The notes below the pieces were generated by a model. The model ran no database searches. It saw nothing but the letters and a program-made list of their open reading frames with translations, and was not told where the DNA came from. Shown here one piece after another: positions 32,306-45,060 of a stretch of 64,000 nt of DNA; the first letter of the stretch is position 1, and every line of letters starts with the position of its first letter. The position numbers and the translations under genes are program-made. The stretch comes from Hesperophylax magnus (taxonomy: Eukaryota > Arthropoda > Insecta > Trichoptera > Limnephilidae), in contig JAIUSX010000221.1 of the NCBI GenBank assembly GCA_026573805.1, forward strand, positions 434,001 to 498,000. Direction: 5' to 3'.

Positions 32306-34630
32306 TTTCGTTACAATATTACAGATTGGAAGATATCTCCTATTACATGTACAGAGAAACCAACATTATTTAAGATTATGTATGGGTTGAACAGTGCAAG
32401 GTCCGAAGTGTCAGCTCTACAAGGAGGAAGTGCAACCTTTAGTTCCTCCCAACTATTGTCTTCCCCATCTACTACCTCATCTAACATCCTCCAGCATTTG
32501 AAAGGTTCTCGTTAAACGCCGAATCTAGGTTCCTTTTAGCTTTCTATCAATTTTTTAACCTGACAAGCTGTTATTTGTCGTTCTCTTCTGTTGTTCACAA
32601 TCACAATTTGTTCAAAAGCTGAATCGGCATTTAACGGGGACCTTTGCTGTAAAAAATATGGCGCTGAATGGCTATTTGATAACAATGTTACGAGTGTTAA
32701 ATCTATTGTTATTACCTAAATTCTGTATTATAGCGAACGGGGGTGTACAATTTATTCCGATTTCTTGCTGGAGTTACAGAATATACGTAGTACATTTGCA
32801 AATTGTTTCAGATTGGGTGATTACAACACACTGTATTATTCGAAATGGAGTCATATTTGAACTGCCAGGCTCTTCCCTACTTTCCTGTTCTCATTTAATT
32901 TCCCCTTCTGCGTTATTTTGCCGAGTCTAGTATGGCCATACAGATACTGGTAGATCCCAATGTAGATGAAGCTCGATTGACAAATAGACTTGTGTCATAA
33001 TTAATAATCCTCGCTTCTTGGAATCCGCTGGCACTCTAAGAGTGTCAGGTCTGCGGTCTGCAGTCAGCAGTCTGCAGTCTGCCAAGTTCTCCCCGCATTC
33101 CTTCCAGACAGAGATGTGCATAGATCTACAAGTCGTGGGCGGCTGGCATTAGAGATGGCGCCGCCTAAATACCAATAGTCTATTGGCGAATCGTCTCTTT
33201 GATCTGGCGAAGAGATTAGTATGATTTAGAGAGCGGCTACCAAATAAACATGGATTTGTATGAGTTTCTATGTCATGTACGGGTATGAAACATATAAATA
33301 GTTATGACGTTTACCATTCTACCATATTTTATAATCATTAAACATCTTTAAGTATTTCTGTGATAATAATTTAGTTATGTAGTTATGAACCAAATACTTA
33401 GAAAACATAGCATTATATTTATTTATTTATATTTCCGTTGGGCTTTTACGAAGATAGATACAATTCAATTGATTTATTTTTATGAGTACATAATGGTTTA
33501 AATAATCTCATAAACATAATAACAATTACATAGAACAGAAATCGTCTAGTGAGGCGGGTAAAGAAAACCTTGTAATAATAACAATAAAATCGCTATAAAC
33601 TTGTATTGACAGATCGTGGAACCAACATGACGCACTCTACTGTAGAAACATGTGCCATGTTGAGTTTCAACCAATACCTAATACAATAAACATGTTTCAA
33701 GCGATTTTTCTAATTTAATTGTTTTCCCCTCTTGCCGACTCCCATTCCTTGACGTTATCCTATTTAGCTATAAACGCTACGAAAACGAATTAATGACACA
33801 TTTCTTAAAAATTAAAGCTATGAATGGGTGTCTGTCTCTACCTATAATATTCAACTTCTGACGTTTACCATACATTCTGATGGCGACATGCTACACAAGC
33901 GCCTCCTGGTGGCATGAGTTGTGCGCCTTGGTTATTGTCTCGTACATTATCCGCATTAATAGATCATTTCCTATAGCCACTACCTTAACCCGCCTCACAA
34001 GGCCGCCCAACCGGGTGGAGACATAGCTCCCCAGCCTTTACACGATGTTTTATAATTATATTTTCATGTTGTAATCCACGTTTTACGTAATCAAGAACAT
34101 TTTATTTAACGAAATCGTTTCACCAACTATACCTATAAGGCTTGAGAGTGTTTTTGTTGTTTGTTTGTAAGTTAAACCATGGAACCTACTTTTTGAAACA
34201 TTTTTAAACATAATATTTTTTATCTATTTTGTTCAAAATACGAAATTAAAGTGCTAAATAAATTCAATTTGCCGCGGCTAGAGTTGTTGATATTGCCATT
34301 ATTTCACTAGAGTTGAACGCATTATTGATATTATAGAATAGGAATTGGTTACAGTCACAAGCGAAAATAGTATTTTTTAACTAGCAATAAATAGATTTTT
34401 TAATCTAACAAACATTCGTATTGGAATATAAAAAAGCGCACATGACAATAATAAAAATAAAAATCAATTTTTGTTCATATTAAGCAGATACTTTGTGATG
34501 TAATTTTATAATTTAAAATAATAATCAAGTCATGTTGACGTTGATTGAAGATACTTAAAATTTGTATGCTGTGAAATAATTAATCACAAATTTTCATAGA
34601 TATCGCCACATCTGTTTTATCTGACAACAT
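32306..34630. other. Non-coding stretch
   Basis: No gene is recognised. At 33418-33480 a tttatttattta stretch followed by gggcttttacgaag reads, on the minus strand, like the AT-rich tail of a LINE/SINE (a similar ggggcttttacattggg is at 63950). A small CAG/CTG-type direct repeat (tctgcagtc) lies at 33045-33085. Confidence 0.35.
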
Positions 34631-34631
34631 T

Positions 34632-34967
34632 AAAAAGAAGTTGCATGAATTGATCTTCAGATGAACAGAAATGATACAATCAAAACTTATCGTACTTGTC
34701 GATCATTAAACTCACATTATTAATAATACTAAAACACATTAGTAATGCCGCCATTAGTGTGCTTGATTGTGTCTAATATTGCATGCGTGACAAATGGTCA
34801 AAAAGAAGTTGCATGAATTGATCTACAGATGAACAGAAATGATACAATCAAAACTTATCGTACTTGTCGATCATTGAACTCACATTATTAATAATACTAA
34901 AACACATTAGTAATGCCGCCATTAGTGTGCTTGATTGTGTCTAATATTGCATGCGTGACAAATGGTC
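34632..34967. repeat. 168-bp direct duplication
   Basis: Two tandem copies starting aaaaagaagttgcatgaatt at 34632 and 34800, differing at about two positions seen by eye. Recent local duplication. Confidence 0.9.
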
Positions 34968-35344
34968 AAAACCAATTCATTGACATTGATTCGTCGATGA
35001 AAACAAATCAATCACTGGCTTTGGAATGCCAGATTCTCCGTTTAGATTGTGTATTCTGTAATTTAAATAGTTGTTTAGTAGATGTTGCTTGATTACCACA
35101 CATTCTTTTCAAATATAAGTTGGTCGTAAGAAACAACAGGTTACTTTTTCATTTTATTTGATACTCTAAAAGAGGACTCAATAGGACTATACCTATAGGA
35201 CTGTACAGATACGGTTACTAGACACAGCTAAAGTCATTTCACGTCTCAATTGAGTGTTTATTTTAGTTCTGAACAACCCGTTAAAAAGAGACGTATTTTA
35301 TTTGGTCTTAGGAATAACCATCAAAAATACAACTTACTGTCTTA

Positions 35345-36215
35345 TAGTGATTTGTTTTTGGGGTATTATGCCGTGTTGCGCTACCTCCTTCTTAAGCCAA
35401 CGTTTCGGACAGCATTGCAGTGTCCGTCATCAGGGCAGATGGTGTCCATCATCATGTGTAATTCAATTAATTGAATTACACATGATGATGGACAATGATG
35501 ACGGACACTGCAATGCTGTCCGAAACGTTGGCTTAGGAAGGAGGTAGCGCAACACGGCATAATACCCCAAAAATAAATCACTGTTAATTACACATCTGCC
35601 CTGATGACGGACACTGCAATGCTGTCCGAAACGTTGGCTAAAGAAGGAGGTAGCGCAACACGGCATAATACCCCAAAAAACAAATCACTGTTAATTACAC
35701 ATCTGTCCTGATGACGGACACTGCAATCTGTCCGAAATGTTGGCTAAAGAAGGAGGTAGCGCAACACGGCATAATACCCCAAAAACAAATCACTGTTAAT
35801 TACACATCTGCCCTGATGACGGACACTGCAATTCTGTCCGAAACGTTGGCTAAAGAAGGAGGTAGCGCAACACGGCATAATACCCCAAAAAACAAATCAC
35901 TGTTAATTACACATCTGCCCTGATGACGGACACTGCAATGCTGTCCGAAACGTTGGCTAAAGAAGGAGGTAGCGCAACACGGCATAATACCCCAAAAACA
36001 AATCACTGTTAATTACACATCTGCCCTGATGACGGACACTGCAATGCTGTCCGAAACGTTGGCTAAAGAAGGAGGTAGCGCAACACGGCATAATACCCCA
36101 AAAACAAATCACTGTTAATTACACATCTGCCCTGATGACGGACACTGCAATCTGTCCGAAACGTTGGCTAAAGAAGGACGTAGCGCAACACGGCATAATA
36201 CCCCAAAAACAAATC
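35345..36215. repeat. 106-bp tandem array with hammerhead-like core, first unit inverted
   Basis: Seven direct units plus one inverted unit at the left end. The two first units form a large hairpin centred near 35465 (ttcaattaattgaa). CTGATGA occurs at 35601, 35708, 35813, 35920, 36026 and 36132 (spacing 105-107). A variant AATGATGA is near 35493, and the inverted one is at 35428-35434. Each box is followed by GGACA, a 7-9 base loop, TGTCC and GAAACGTT. Short open frames in both directions are products of the repeat. Confidence 0.9.
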
Positions 36216-36224
36216 ACTATAATA

Positions 36225-36440
36225 ATTTTGGCCGTGATAATCTCAAATCATACCTAACCTACTGTTTGTAATTCTGGTTTAAAGAAAAATCGGATTTGCT
36301 TTGAATTTAAGTGCCATGTGTTTTGAAGAATTCAGATAAGCGATAAAGTACCTACCTAAAATGTAATAATTTTAACAGAAAAATGATTTTGATTGATAAT
36401 TTAAAACAATTGGAACTGATTTGTCGATAATTCAGACTAT
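36225..36440 (+). repeat. Interspersed repeat family B (copy)
   Basis: Motifs in order: ctggtttaaag...tcggatttgctttgaattta, gaagaattcagataagcga, taaagtacctacctaaaat and ttggaactgatttgtc. Matches copies at 15065, 37030, 37253 (reverse) and 38510 (reverse). Confidence 0.6.
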
Positions 36441-36529
36441 CCCGTGAACTTTCACAGGTGAGCCAATCAACTTATTACACGACGGGGAATAGTGCAAGGC
36501 TGAAGTGAAAATGGGCACTAACGGGTTAA

Positions 36530-36635
36530 AACTGGTCTAAACACGCTAAAGCCATTTCATGTAATGTTTCAATTCTGAATGGTGGCCTTTTACCAGCTAT
36601 ACCGCGAGAACTAACAATATGGCACTCTTCATTCT
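36530..36635 (-). repeat. SINE-like repeat family A (copy 4, partial)
   Basis: The reverse complement matches the 5' part of copy 1, with the gaatggtggccttttacc and caattctgaatgg strings. Confidence 0.55.
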
Positions 36636-37029
36636 TCACCAGTAAATCTATACCCAGTATTTTCTAAATTGCAAAACCGTGTACGATATCTTAAGATCTA
36701 AATGTGTTGTTCTTGTGTGGCATGCGCATTAAACTTTCTGCATAAGATCGCCCGGAGAAATCAAGCCACGCGGGCGGTGATTACATCATCGCTTCGAGAG
36801 ATTGATACTCCACTTCTTCAGTCTTCTGCATCCGGGAGCTTGCTCGCTCTACCAACCGACTGGACCACGGGACATCTGCATTCTTCAACATTCAGGAATA
36901 CGTAACGTTCATGAGATAAGTTGAAATACGAGTCACCGTGTACGACCGATTAACGCAACATACGACTAATGTTTCTGAAGTATAAATCTGATATTCTGTT
37001 TATTTGTAGCAGTTTTGACGTGATTTCCA

Positions 37030-37410
37030 TCACAAGCTGTGGAACTCTGGTTCAATGACTCAGATTTGCTTTGAATTTAAGTTTCATTTTCAAAATTGTA
37101 ACTGAATGTGTGAAGAATTCAGGGAAACGATAAAGTACTTACCTATACTACAATATTTTTTAAAGGAAATTATTTTAATAAATTGTCATATTAAAAATTA
37201 GAACTGATTTGTCAAGAATTCACCAAAATCGCAAGTAATTTTATAAAACACCAGTCTAAATTCTTGACAAATCAGTTCCAATTATTGAAACGTCAATTGA
37301 AATAATTTTCTGTTGAAATATTACAATTCTTCACACAATTGATTCCAATCATGAAAATGACACTTAAATTCAAATCAAATATCAGTTCACTGAACCAGAT
37401 TTCACGCAGG
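37030..37410. repeat. Two family B repeats in inverted arrangement
   Basis: A + copy at 37030-37240 (cagatttgctttgaatttaa... aactgatttgtcaagaattc) is followed at 37253-37410 by a reverse copy (attcttgacaaatcagttcc... ttaaattcaaatcaaat). Together they make a long imperfect foldback. Confidence 0.65.
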
Positions 37411-39655
37411 ACTAAAAAAAAAACCTACTTCGTTTGGCAAGTTTAAAATCTTATCCATTTGACAGATTTCGGAGGGATCTACCAAAGATAAAGAATTTAA
37501 AGTTTGAGTTAGTACGAGCACTTGTTAGTTTTAAAAATATATGCAAAAATGATGAAGGTTATAATTTATGATAATATCGTTATTCTGTTTACTGTATAAA
37601 AAGACAAGAAACGAAAGAAACCTCCGGGCTGGTGGATTCATTGGAGTAACCGGCTCTTTTCGGCCGATTGAATAATAATAAGTGGAATTTAAAAGACCGA
37701 TGGCTCTGTTTGATCTGCAAACAAAAGTAATGATGCGATGTTCAACATTGATTTATTCGGGACAGCTGAATATCGAGGGAATTGATTGTGGGCATTAAAT
37801 ACAGGGACCACCGTAGTCAAAAGTTCTTCCACTGTTTTACATTTTGTAAACTAGATTCTTTGTACGTTTTGTATCTTTGTCTTGACAATTGACAGAAACA
37901 TCATCATAATTATAATTATCCCAATTGGAAACATGATACAGTTCCGAGATGCATCGTCAGTTGAAATAAATATGCTTTAAAACAAAGTATTCCGTTTGTA
38001 ATCTATTCAGTAAGTTTTGTAACTGTAACAAACTTGTACGAACATTTTATGTTTTATTTTTAATACTAGCGCAGTCTCGTGGAAAGTCACGGGGTATTAT
38101 GAATACGTATAGAGTTTGCGAAGCTGAAACTAAAATATTTTCCTAAGGATCATTGGCTTTCAAAAACAAATTGATACTATCAATTTTTTCATAATATAAT
38201 TATATAAATGACATAACATAACAACATACTTTCGAATGAACACTGTTCGTAAATATAGTTATTAATAACGACCTAACTAACCATCACGCCATTTCCGCAG
38301 AGGTAGGCAGAGAGGATGGACCGTTAAACAATTCGTTTTTCACCGTCTCTTCTATTATTCTGACTTCTGATGCACTTGATCGTGTCATGTTTTCGTCAGG
38401 CGACCACGACTTTTTCCTTTGGCTCTCTTTAAAATGGAAAACCGCGGACCCTTGAAAAATCACTAAAAACTGTCAAAATTTTAAACAAAAAAAGCAGAAG
38501 AATTAATCAATAATAATTCATTGAAATAAAATAATTTTCTGATTATAGGTGCGTACCTACTTGCGGCTTGTCTGAATTCTTCATTAAATCAGTTCCAATG
38601 TTACAAATTTCACTTACAAGGACACCTACTTTATCGCTTGTTTGAGTTTTTCAAAAAATCAGTTAAAATTAAAAATAACACTTAAATTCAAATCAAATTT
38701 GAATCATTGAATCAGATTTCACGTAGGAATAACTAACGTACAGACAACCGAAATAGGTATTTATTGATGGCGAAAATCCACTGCAGCATCCAGTTTCGGA
38801 ATCAGAACCATAAAACGGTCCCAAACAAGTGACATCAATTCGTAACTGTCAATTTGACCAAAATATTTAAAATGAATAATCAGCCAGATTGGTCACCCAC
38901 AAACACAAGTGTAGGAAGGTTATAAAGCAAGTCTTATTAATAATGTTGTTTGGGATTCTGTGTGAATCGTTTTGGGAAAGTTGTCCAGCTGTATTAATTC
39001 AGTTGCTGCACAGGTGAAATTCCAACGATGTGATCTCATCAGGCAACTTTACCATTTCTCATGGTTTATTGAAATGTCGGTTTATCTCTGAATCAGGCAG
39101 TACAAATAACTTATTTCCTTCATAACATGAAAACTTATTTTACAGTGTTTAATTAAAATTGCCTGGGAAAATAATACCAACTATTCATTATTTGGTGTTG
39201 CACACTGACGTCGCTCAGCGGAAGAAAATTAAGGACATGCGCGATTTATTTAATACAATTAAAAGTATATGGTTTAATGTGATTAGTTGTATTCTTTATA
39301 TTCACTAGACTGCAATTACACATGCTGGCATATTTAAAAATATCTAAAATCTAAGAAATTTCTTCGAGTCAAGAAAGTCGAGTAGGTCCTTTGAAATTTG
39401 TATGGAACTAAAAATAGCACTCCATGTTTAACAAAATATGTAATAGACTTATCGTCAAGGAAATCAATTTATAATTCAACTACCTGAATAAAATATGCAA
39501 AGAATTCGTTAGTTAATACAAAATAACATTTTTTAAACGTGACGGACAACAACGTTTGTTCATCTTAACCCATATAACTCACCATCGCACTGGTGCACCA
39601 GCGCTATTTCACCGAACTGCCAATATCTATATACAGAGTTTTTTTTGGCCAATTA
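37411..39655. other. Non-coding stretch with one reverse family B copy
   Basis: The family B copy is at 38510-38730 (tctgaattcttcattaaatc... acacttaaattcaaatcaaa... agatttcacgtagg). No gene is recognised in the remainder. Confidence 0.4.
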
Positions 39656-39659
39656 TTAT

Positions 39660-39980
39660 TTAAAACCTCCCCGTACCGCATCAAAGCAAAACCTTCCCGT
39701 ACCGCTTCAGAGCAAAACCTCCCCGTACCGCATCAAAGCAAAACCTCCCCGTACCGCATCAAAGCAAAACCTCCCCGTACCGCATCAAAGCAAAAACTTC
39801 CCGTACCGCTTCAGAGCAAAATCTCCCATACCGCATAAAAGCAAAACCTCCCCGTACCGCATCAAAGCAAAACCTCCCCGTACCGCATCAAAGCAAAACC
39901 TTCCCGTACCGCTTCAGAGCAAAACCTCTTCGTACCGCATCAAAGCAAAACTTCCCCCTAACGCATCAAAGCAAAAAAAG
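39660..39980. repeat. 26-bp minisatellite, about 12 copies
   Basis: Unit aaaacctccccgtaccgcat plus caaagc, with sporadic variants (ttcccg, gcttcagagc). Long open frames across it (PYRIKAKPPRTASKQN-type) arise because the unit lacks stop codons in most phases. Confidence 0.9.
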
Positions 39981-40034
39981 ATAGTTAATTTTTAGTGTCT
40001 GTCTACTAAAATAATCAATTAACTTCCTTTTACT

Positions 40035-40285
40035 TTAATATTGTTCGATATGTATTATGTTTGTGAAAGACCTATTGTTCGATAAATATTATGTTTGTGA
40101 AAGACATATTGTTCGACACATATTATGTTTGTGAAAGACCTATTGTTCGACATATATTATGTTTGTGAAAGACCTATTGTTCGACATATATTGTGTTTGT
40201 GAAAGACCTATTGTTCGACATGTATTATGTTTATGAAAGACCTATTGTGCGACATATATTATGTTTGTGAAAGACCTATTGCGTT
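40035..40285. repeat. 34-bp minisatellite, about 7 copies
   Basis: Unit attgttcgacatatattatg plus tttgtgaaagacct. It starts about 55 bases after the 26-bp array ends. Confidence 0.9.
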
Positions 40286-41229
40286 CAATAAATAAATAAG
40301 TAGCGTAATAGAATACGATTTTTCCGCTTAGTATCCATATTGCAATAGATAATAACATTTTAAATACAATAGATAATAATATCAATATCTTACATTTAAA
40401 ACGCGAATTCCAATATATTCTATTAAATAATTCATAAAAAAGGTGTATAATTTCCTGACCTTGCTGCACAACGATTGTAAAATATTATTTTTATGAATTA
40501 AATGTTTCTGAATTTAAATTGATAATAATAATATATTCATTTTTCATGGATTGTTTATAAAAGTGACGTTTTCAAGATTTAAGTAAAATACGAGTATAAA
40601 AGAATTTTATATTTAAATTGTTAACTTTTGTTATGAATTGTACAATTTGACTGCCGATAGTAAAAAAAAACTGGAAGCAGTTATTCGACGATGTGATAAT
40701 AAAACACAACAAGAATTAAAGGCTGGGGAGGGGGGAAGGGGTAAAATATGTAATAATTAACAGAATTAATTAAAAACCAATCGTGTTAGAAATTAGCATA
40801 ATAGAGTTTTTTAAATGGTATATAATTGCCCACGAAAAAATCTGCTAAAATCGAGTCCATGATACGAGGATTCAGGTTTAGTTTAAACTTTAATATTCCA
40901 AATTTAAACTTTAAACATTCTAAATTGAAACCTGTTTGTCTTCCAGTCGTCAACTTTATGAAGGGCGAGTTCCCAACAAAATGTAACCGGCATTAGCAGC
41001 CAGGCAGGTAGGTACCGGTCAAACAGGTGACACGGGTGTAATTAAAATTATTCTTATTTTGGCATTAGTTACGATCGCAATCACAATAAATATTAAACGA
41101 GATAGGTACTATTAATGTAACGATGTTGGCTTCTGTCATTTATAATTTGTTAATGTTTTTCATTAGTTAATATAATACGAATCATTTGCGAGATTCACAA
41201 ATAATTAACATCGCAAAATAACTGACAGC
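40286..41229. other. Unassigned AT-rich spacer
   Basis: No recognised gene or repeat. A purine-rich gaggggggaaggggt lies at 40728-40742. Confidence 0.3.
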
Positions 41230-42640
41230 GAAATTGACATATTATAACTAAGCTAAGTGAAGCTCCTGTGATTGGCCAACACCAATCATACAGCTTGCTT
41301 CGGCTTGCTTGCTCGCGTATTGTTTCTGCTGAACAAACAATCTACTGCCAGGGTGACCATGAGTTCGAGTAACGGTTTGTTTTTCAACTCTCAACAGCAA
41401 GATTATCTACACACAATAACAAGAAGATGTTTTTGCAAAATTAAACTTAGATTTAAAACAAGATAAAATAAAAACTCAAATACTTAAAAATATAGATAAA
41501 AAATGTTTGGAATTTCAAAAGACAACCGAATTTATTTGTCAAAAATGTGATGATATAATTACTCGCTTAGACTCCATGAATGAGTTCAATGGAGAAGTTT
41601 AGAGCTTAAAAAATGATTTGGCAAATATAGGTGACATTATTAAGCATCTGGAAACTAGACTGGCTTGCTTAGAATAGTCGAACCTTGATGACTGTATTGA
41701 AATAACAGGAATTGAAGAGAAGACTGATGAACATCCCAAAATAACTGCCATGAAACTAATAGAAAATGCAAATCTCAAAATAAATTCAGAGGATATTACC
41801 TCGACAAAAAGACAATATGACAGAAGAGCAGGTCATACGAAAAAAATCTCATAAAAATTAGAAATCCAGAAATAAGAGTAAAATTATTAGCAAACAAGAA
41901 GGTGATTTCAAACCGTGAGAAAATGATATTCCCAGGAGAATCATTAACTTATTTTAAGGAACTACTTTGGAAAGCCAAAATAAAGGGAAAAGAATTAAAA
42001 TATAAATATATTTGGTTTAAAAACGGATCCATTCTAATGAAAGAAGATGTAGGCAAAAAAAAATCAAGGAAATAAAACACGAAGATGACCTCAGCGGAAT
42101 ATTATAAAGGTTGAATAGTATAAGGTACCGAAAATATTTACAGCATTAAAAATGGATATTAATTTAGGAAAATAATACAGAACCTAATTTAACTATTAAA
42201 GATTCAATTATTGATGACAATATTAGCGATTTCTAAACGAAAATCGAAAACAGAATAATCAGAAAAGGATACGGTCACATCTAGGACTCGAACCCACTAC
42301 CACTAGTCTTGTCTTGTAGGTCCCGGCTCACACAGATAATTTCATTGAATCACTGAATGCACTGCTTGACTCTAGGTCGATATAAATTAAGGAAGTCATT
42401 TTATGTGGGGACATAAATGTTAATACTTTGGATTTAAGTAATATGAATATACATCTCACTTTTAGCTTGTCGTGGTTTTGAAGCAAATCATAATTTCACC
42501 TACAAGAGTTTCTACTACCATTTAAAGCTGTATCGATTATATTATGAAAATCTAAATTTGAACCACAGCGCACAGGGAGCCAGATCATGGTGCAATATTG
42601 CTGAGATTTATGAGCTTTAGATTAAAGAAAATAGGCAATG
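41230..42640 (+). pseudogene. Decayed LINE: ORF1 (coiled coil and FP-like domain) and part of ORF2 endonuclease
   Basis: ORF1 appears to begin at the ATG at 41359 (MSSSNGLFFNSQQQ), then shifts frame. From about 41430 it gives a lysine-rich coiled-coil-like stretch, LDSMNEFNGEV, stop, LKNDLANIGDIIKHLETRL, stop, then DDCIEITGIEE. A second frame near 41880-42080 reads ESLTYFKELLWKAKIKGKELK and KYIWFKNGSILMKEDVGK, the baculovirus FP-like ORF1 block. From about 42310 a third frame matches the LINE endonuclease (LNALLDSRS... VILCGDINVNTLDLS). Many stops and shifts show an old copy. Its 3' half, including the reverse transcriptase, is missing. It is a different LINE from those at 22-31 kb. Confidence 0.7.
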
Positions 42641-42891
42641 ATAGTGCAAAAATAAAAACCGTCACAGATAACAATCAAGGTCAAATTAAAGGAGGAATCA
42701 TGGAAGTCCTGTCATCGTAAAATATTAATTCAGCTGCTAAAATAAAAATAAAATTGAAAAAATGACTGTGAAAAGTTGTTCGTAGTAGTTATGTTAATTT
42801 TTTTTCTCATCCTTGTCCTAAATTAATCGCATAATATATAGAATTTTTTTCTTCTACATTTCATCTTTGTTCTTTTAAATTATTATCAAAA

Positions 42892-43436
42892 TATGTTATT
42901 TCACATGGTCACACTACATGTTTACTACTTTATTGAAATAGGTTCCTTCAGCTTAGTAGATACCAATTATTCATGCAACAATATGTTATTTCACATGGTC
43001 ACACTACATGTTTACTACTTTATTGAAATAGGTTCCTTCAGCTTAGTAGATACCAATTATTCATGCAACAATATGTTATTTCACATGGTCACACTACATG
43101 TTTACTACTTTATTAAAATAGGTTCCTTCAGCTTAGTAGATACCAATTATTCATGCAACAATATGTTATTTCACATGGTCACACTACATGTTTACTACTT
43201 TATTAAAATAGGTTCCTTCAGCTTAGTAGATACCAATTATTCATGCAACAATATGTTATTTCACATGGTCACACTACATGTTTACTACTTTATTAAAATA
43301 GGTTCCTTCAGCTTAGTAGATACCAATTATTCATGCAACAATATGTTATTTCACATGGTCACACTACATGTTTACTACTTTATTAAAATAGGTTCCTTCA
43401 GCTTAGTAGATACCAATTATTCATGCAACAATATTG
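42892..43436. repeat. 90-bp tandem repeat, six copies
   Basis: Unit atatgttatttcacatggtc... cttagtagataccaattattc, six copies at an exact 90-bp step. The only difference seen is ttgaaat in copies 1-2 against ttaaaat in copies 3-6. Because 90 is a multiple of 3, one frame stays open for 200 codons; this is not evidence of a gene. Confidence 0.95.
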
Positions 43437-43925
43437 TTCTTTCAATATACATAATACTTTGGTTTATTTTATTAACCTCGGCACAGGCTAGTTAGTCCTA
43501 GCGAGGTTAATAATTAAAATGTAAACAGCGATACCACACGTAAAGAAACAATAACTGAATACATTTTCGAAGAAAAAAGATTTAAACATGGATGAATTAG
43601 GTATTTTAAGCAGTTGCGAAAACATTTCAAATGTAATAAGTTATTATTCTATACGTTTCGTAGTTTATCAATTTTGGTAAATCATGAAAGAAAATAAATA
43701 ATGTGTTTTGAAGATAAAAATATATATATGTGTAAAGATAGTCAAATTAATATTCCGGTGTTATGAATAATCTGACGATATTTGAATTCCTAATAACCAC
43801 GGAAATAGTTTGTGCATTAATGAAGACAGAAGATGAAATCACTACGCATTTGTCCACTCAGAAATGGATAAAAAGTGAATAAAATATTTAGTACTTTTTT
43901 TAAACAGCCCCAATAACCTTAAAAA
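43437..43925. other. Unassigned spacer with a small hairpin
   Basis: attaacctcg at 43470 and its complement cgaggttaat at 43502 form a 10-bp stem. Nothing else is recognised. Confidence 0.4.
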
Positions 43926-43929
43926 TTAA

Positions 43930-44250
43930 CAAAACAATAACCTAGAGATTAACAATATAATGAAATTAACCGAAATAATAATAAATAGGGTTAGTTGTTT
44001 ATTAAATTTAGTTTTAAGTCGAGATTGATGAAATTTGGAACACTTGACCTTCAAAATATGAGGAAAGTGATTGCCTACACGAGATTTCGAAAAACCACCC
44101 CTATCTGCTCTTTTCACCCCTTAAGGTAGAATTATGATACTTCTTGATGAAATTTTGTACACTTGACATTAAAAATAATAGGAAAATTACCGTTTTCGAA
44201 AAACTGCGAAAACGGCTTTGCGAAACTAACGCCGAGAACTTCTGCTAAAA
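43930..44250 (+). mobile_element. Diverged 3' end of a Helitron-like element
   Basis: Shares agattgatgaaatttggaac, caccccttaaggtagaatt and a terminal region (aacggctttgcg... aacgccgagaacttctgct) with the element ending at 55570. The terminal hairpin is degraded. Likely the remains of a related non-autonomous copy. Confidence 0.4.
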
Positions 44251-44359
44251 AATAATATAACGACGAAAATGTATATCGCGGGACCAAATTACACTGCGTG
44301 GTTCGGTCATATCGGAAATGAAATGTGCATTCTTGAACCATGATTTAGATCTGTGCGTT

Positions 44360-45060
44360 GCGAGGGGAAAGGGATGGCAAGCGTGAGGGGGGCGAGGGGT
44401 CTGTGAAGGGAAAGGGATGATAAGCGTGAGAGGGACGAGGGGTCTGTGAAGGGAAAGAGATAATAAGCGTGAGAAGAACGAGGGGTCTTGAAAGGGAAAG
44501 GGATGATAAGCGTGAGGGGGACGAGGGGTCTCTGAAGGGAAAGGGATGATAAGCGTGAGAGGGACGAGGGGTCTGTGAAGGGAAAGAGATAATAAGCGTG
44601 AGAGGAACGAGGGGTCTTGAAAGGGAAAGGGATGATAAGCGTGAGGGGGACGAGGGGTCTCTAAAGGGAAAGGGATGATAAGCATGAGAGGGATGACGGG
44701 TTTGTGAAGGGAAAGGGATGATAAGCGTGAGAGGGACGAGGGGTTTGTGAAGGGAAAGGGATGATAAGCGTGAGAGGGACGAGGGGTCTGTGAAGGGAAA
44801 GAGATAATAAGCGTGAGAGGAACGAGGGGTCTTGAAAGGGAAAGGGATGATAAGCGTGAGGGGGACGAGGGGTCTGTGAAGGAGAAGGATGATAAGCGTG
44901 AGAGGGATGACGGGTTTGTGAAGGGAAAGGGATGATAAGCGTGAGAGGGACGAGGGGTTTGTGAGGGGAAAGGGATGATAAGTGTAAGTGGGACGACGGG
45001 TTTGTGAGGGGAAAGGGATGATAAGCGTGAGAGGGTTTGTGAGGGGAAATGGATGATAAG
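44360..45060. repeat. 43-bp purine-rich minisatellite, about 16 copies
   Basis: Unit gtgagagggacgaggggtct plus gtgaagggaaagggatgataagc, with frequent variants (cttgaaag, gatgacgggtttgtg). Almost all G and A on the + strand. Minus-strand frames rich in proline, histidine and serine are repeat artefacts. Confidence 0.9.

Noticed and set aside
32303..32515. 70-codon frame with serine-rich LLSSPSTTSSNIL stretch
   Set aside because: It vaguely recalls a LINE tail but there is no diagnostic motif; left unassigned.
39593..39995. Two overlapping open frames of 81 and 116 codons
   Set aside because: They exist only because the 26-bp minisatellite lacks stop codons; there is no similarity to known proteins.
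42278..42330. tRNA-derived SINE on the minus strand (B-box-like gggttcgagtcct)
   Set aside because: Only the B box is convincing; no A box or fold was found, and it lies within a decayed LINE.
44245..44685. Minus-strand 146-codon proline/histidine-rich frame
   Set aside because: Produced by the 43-bp purine-rich minisatellite.
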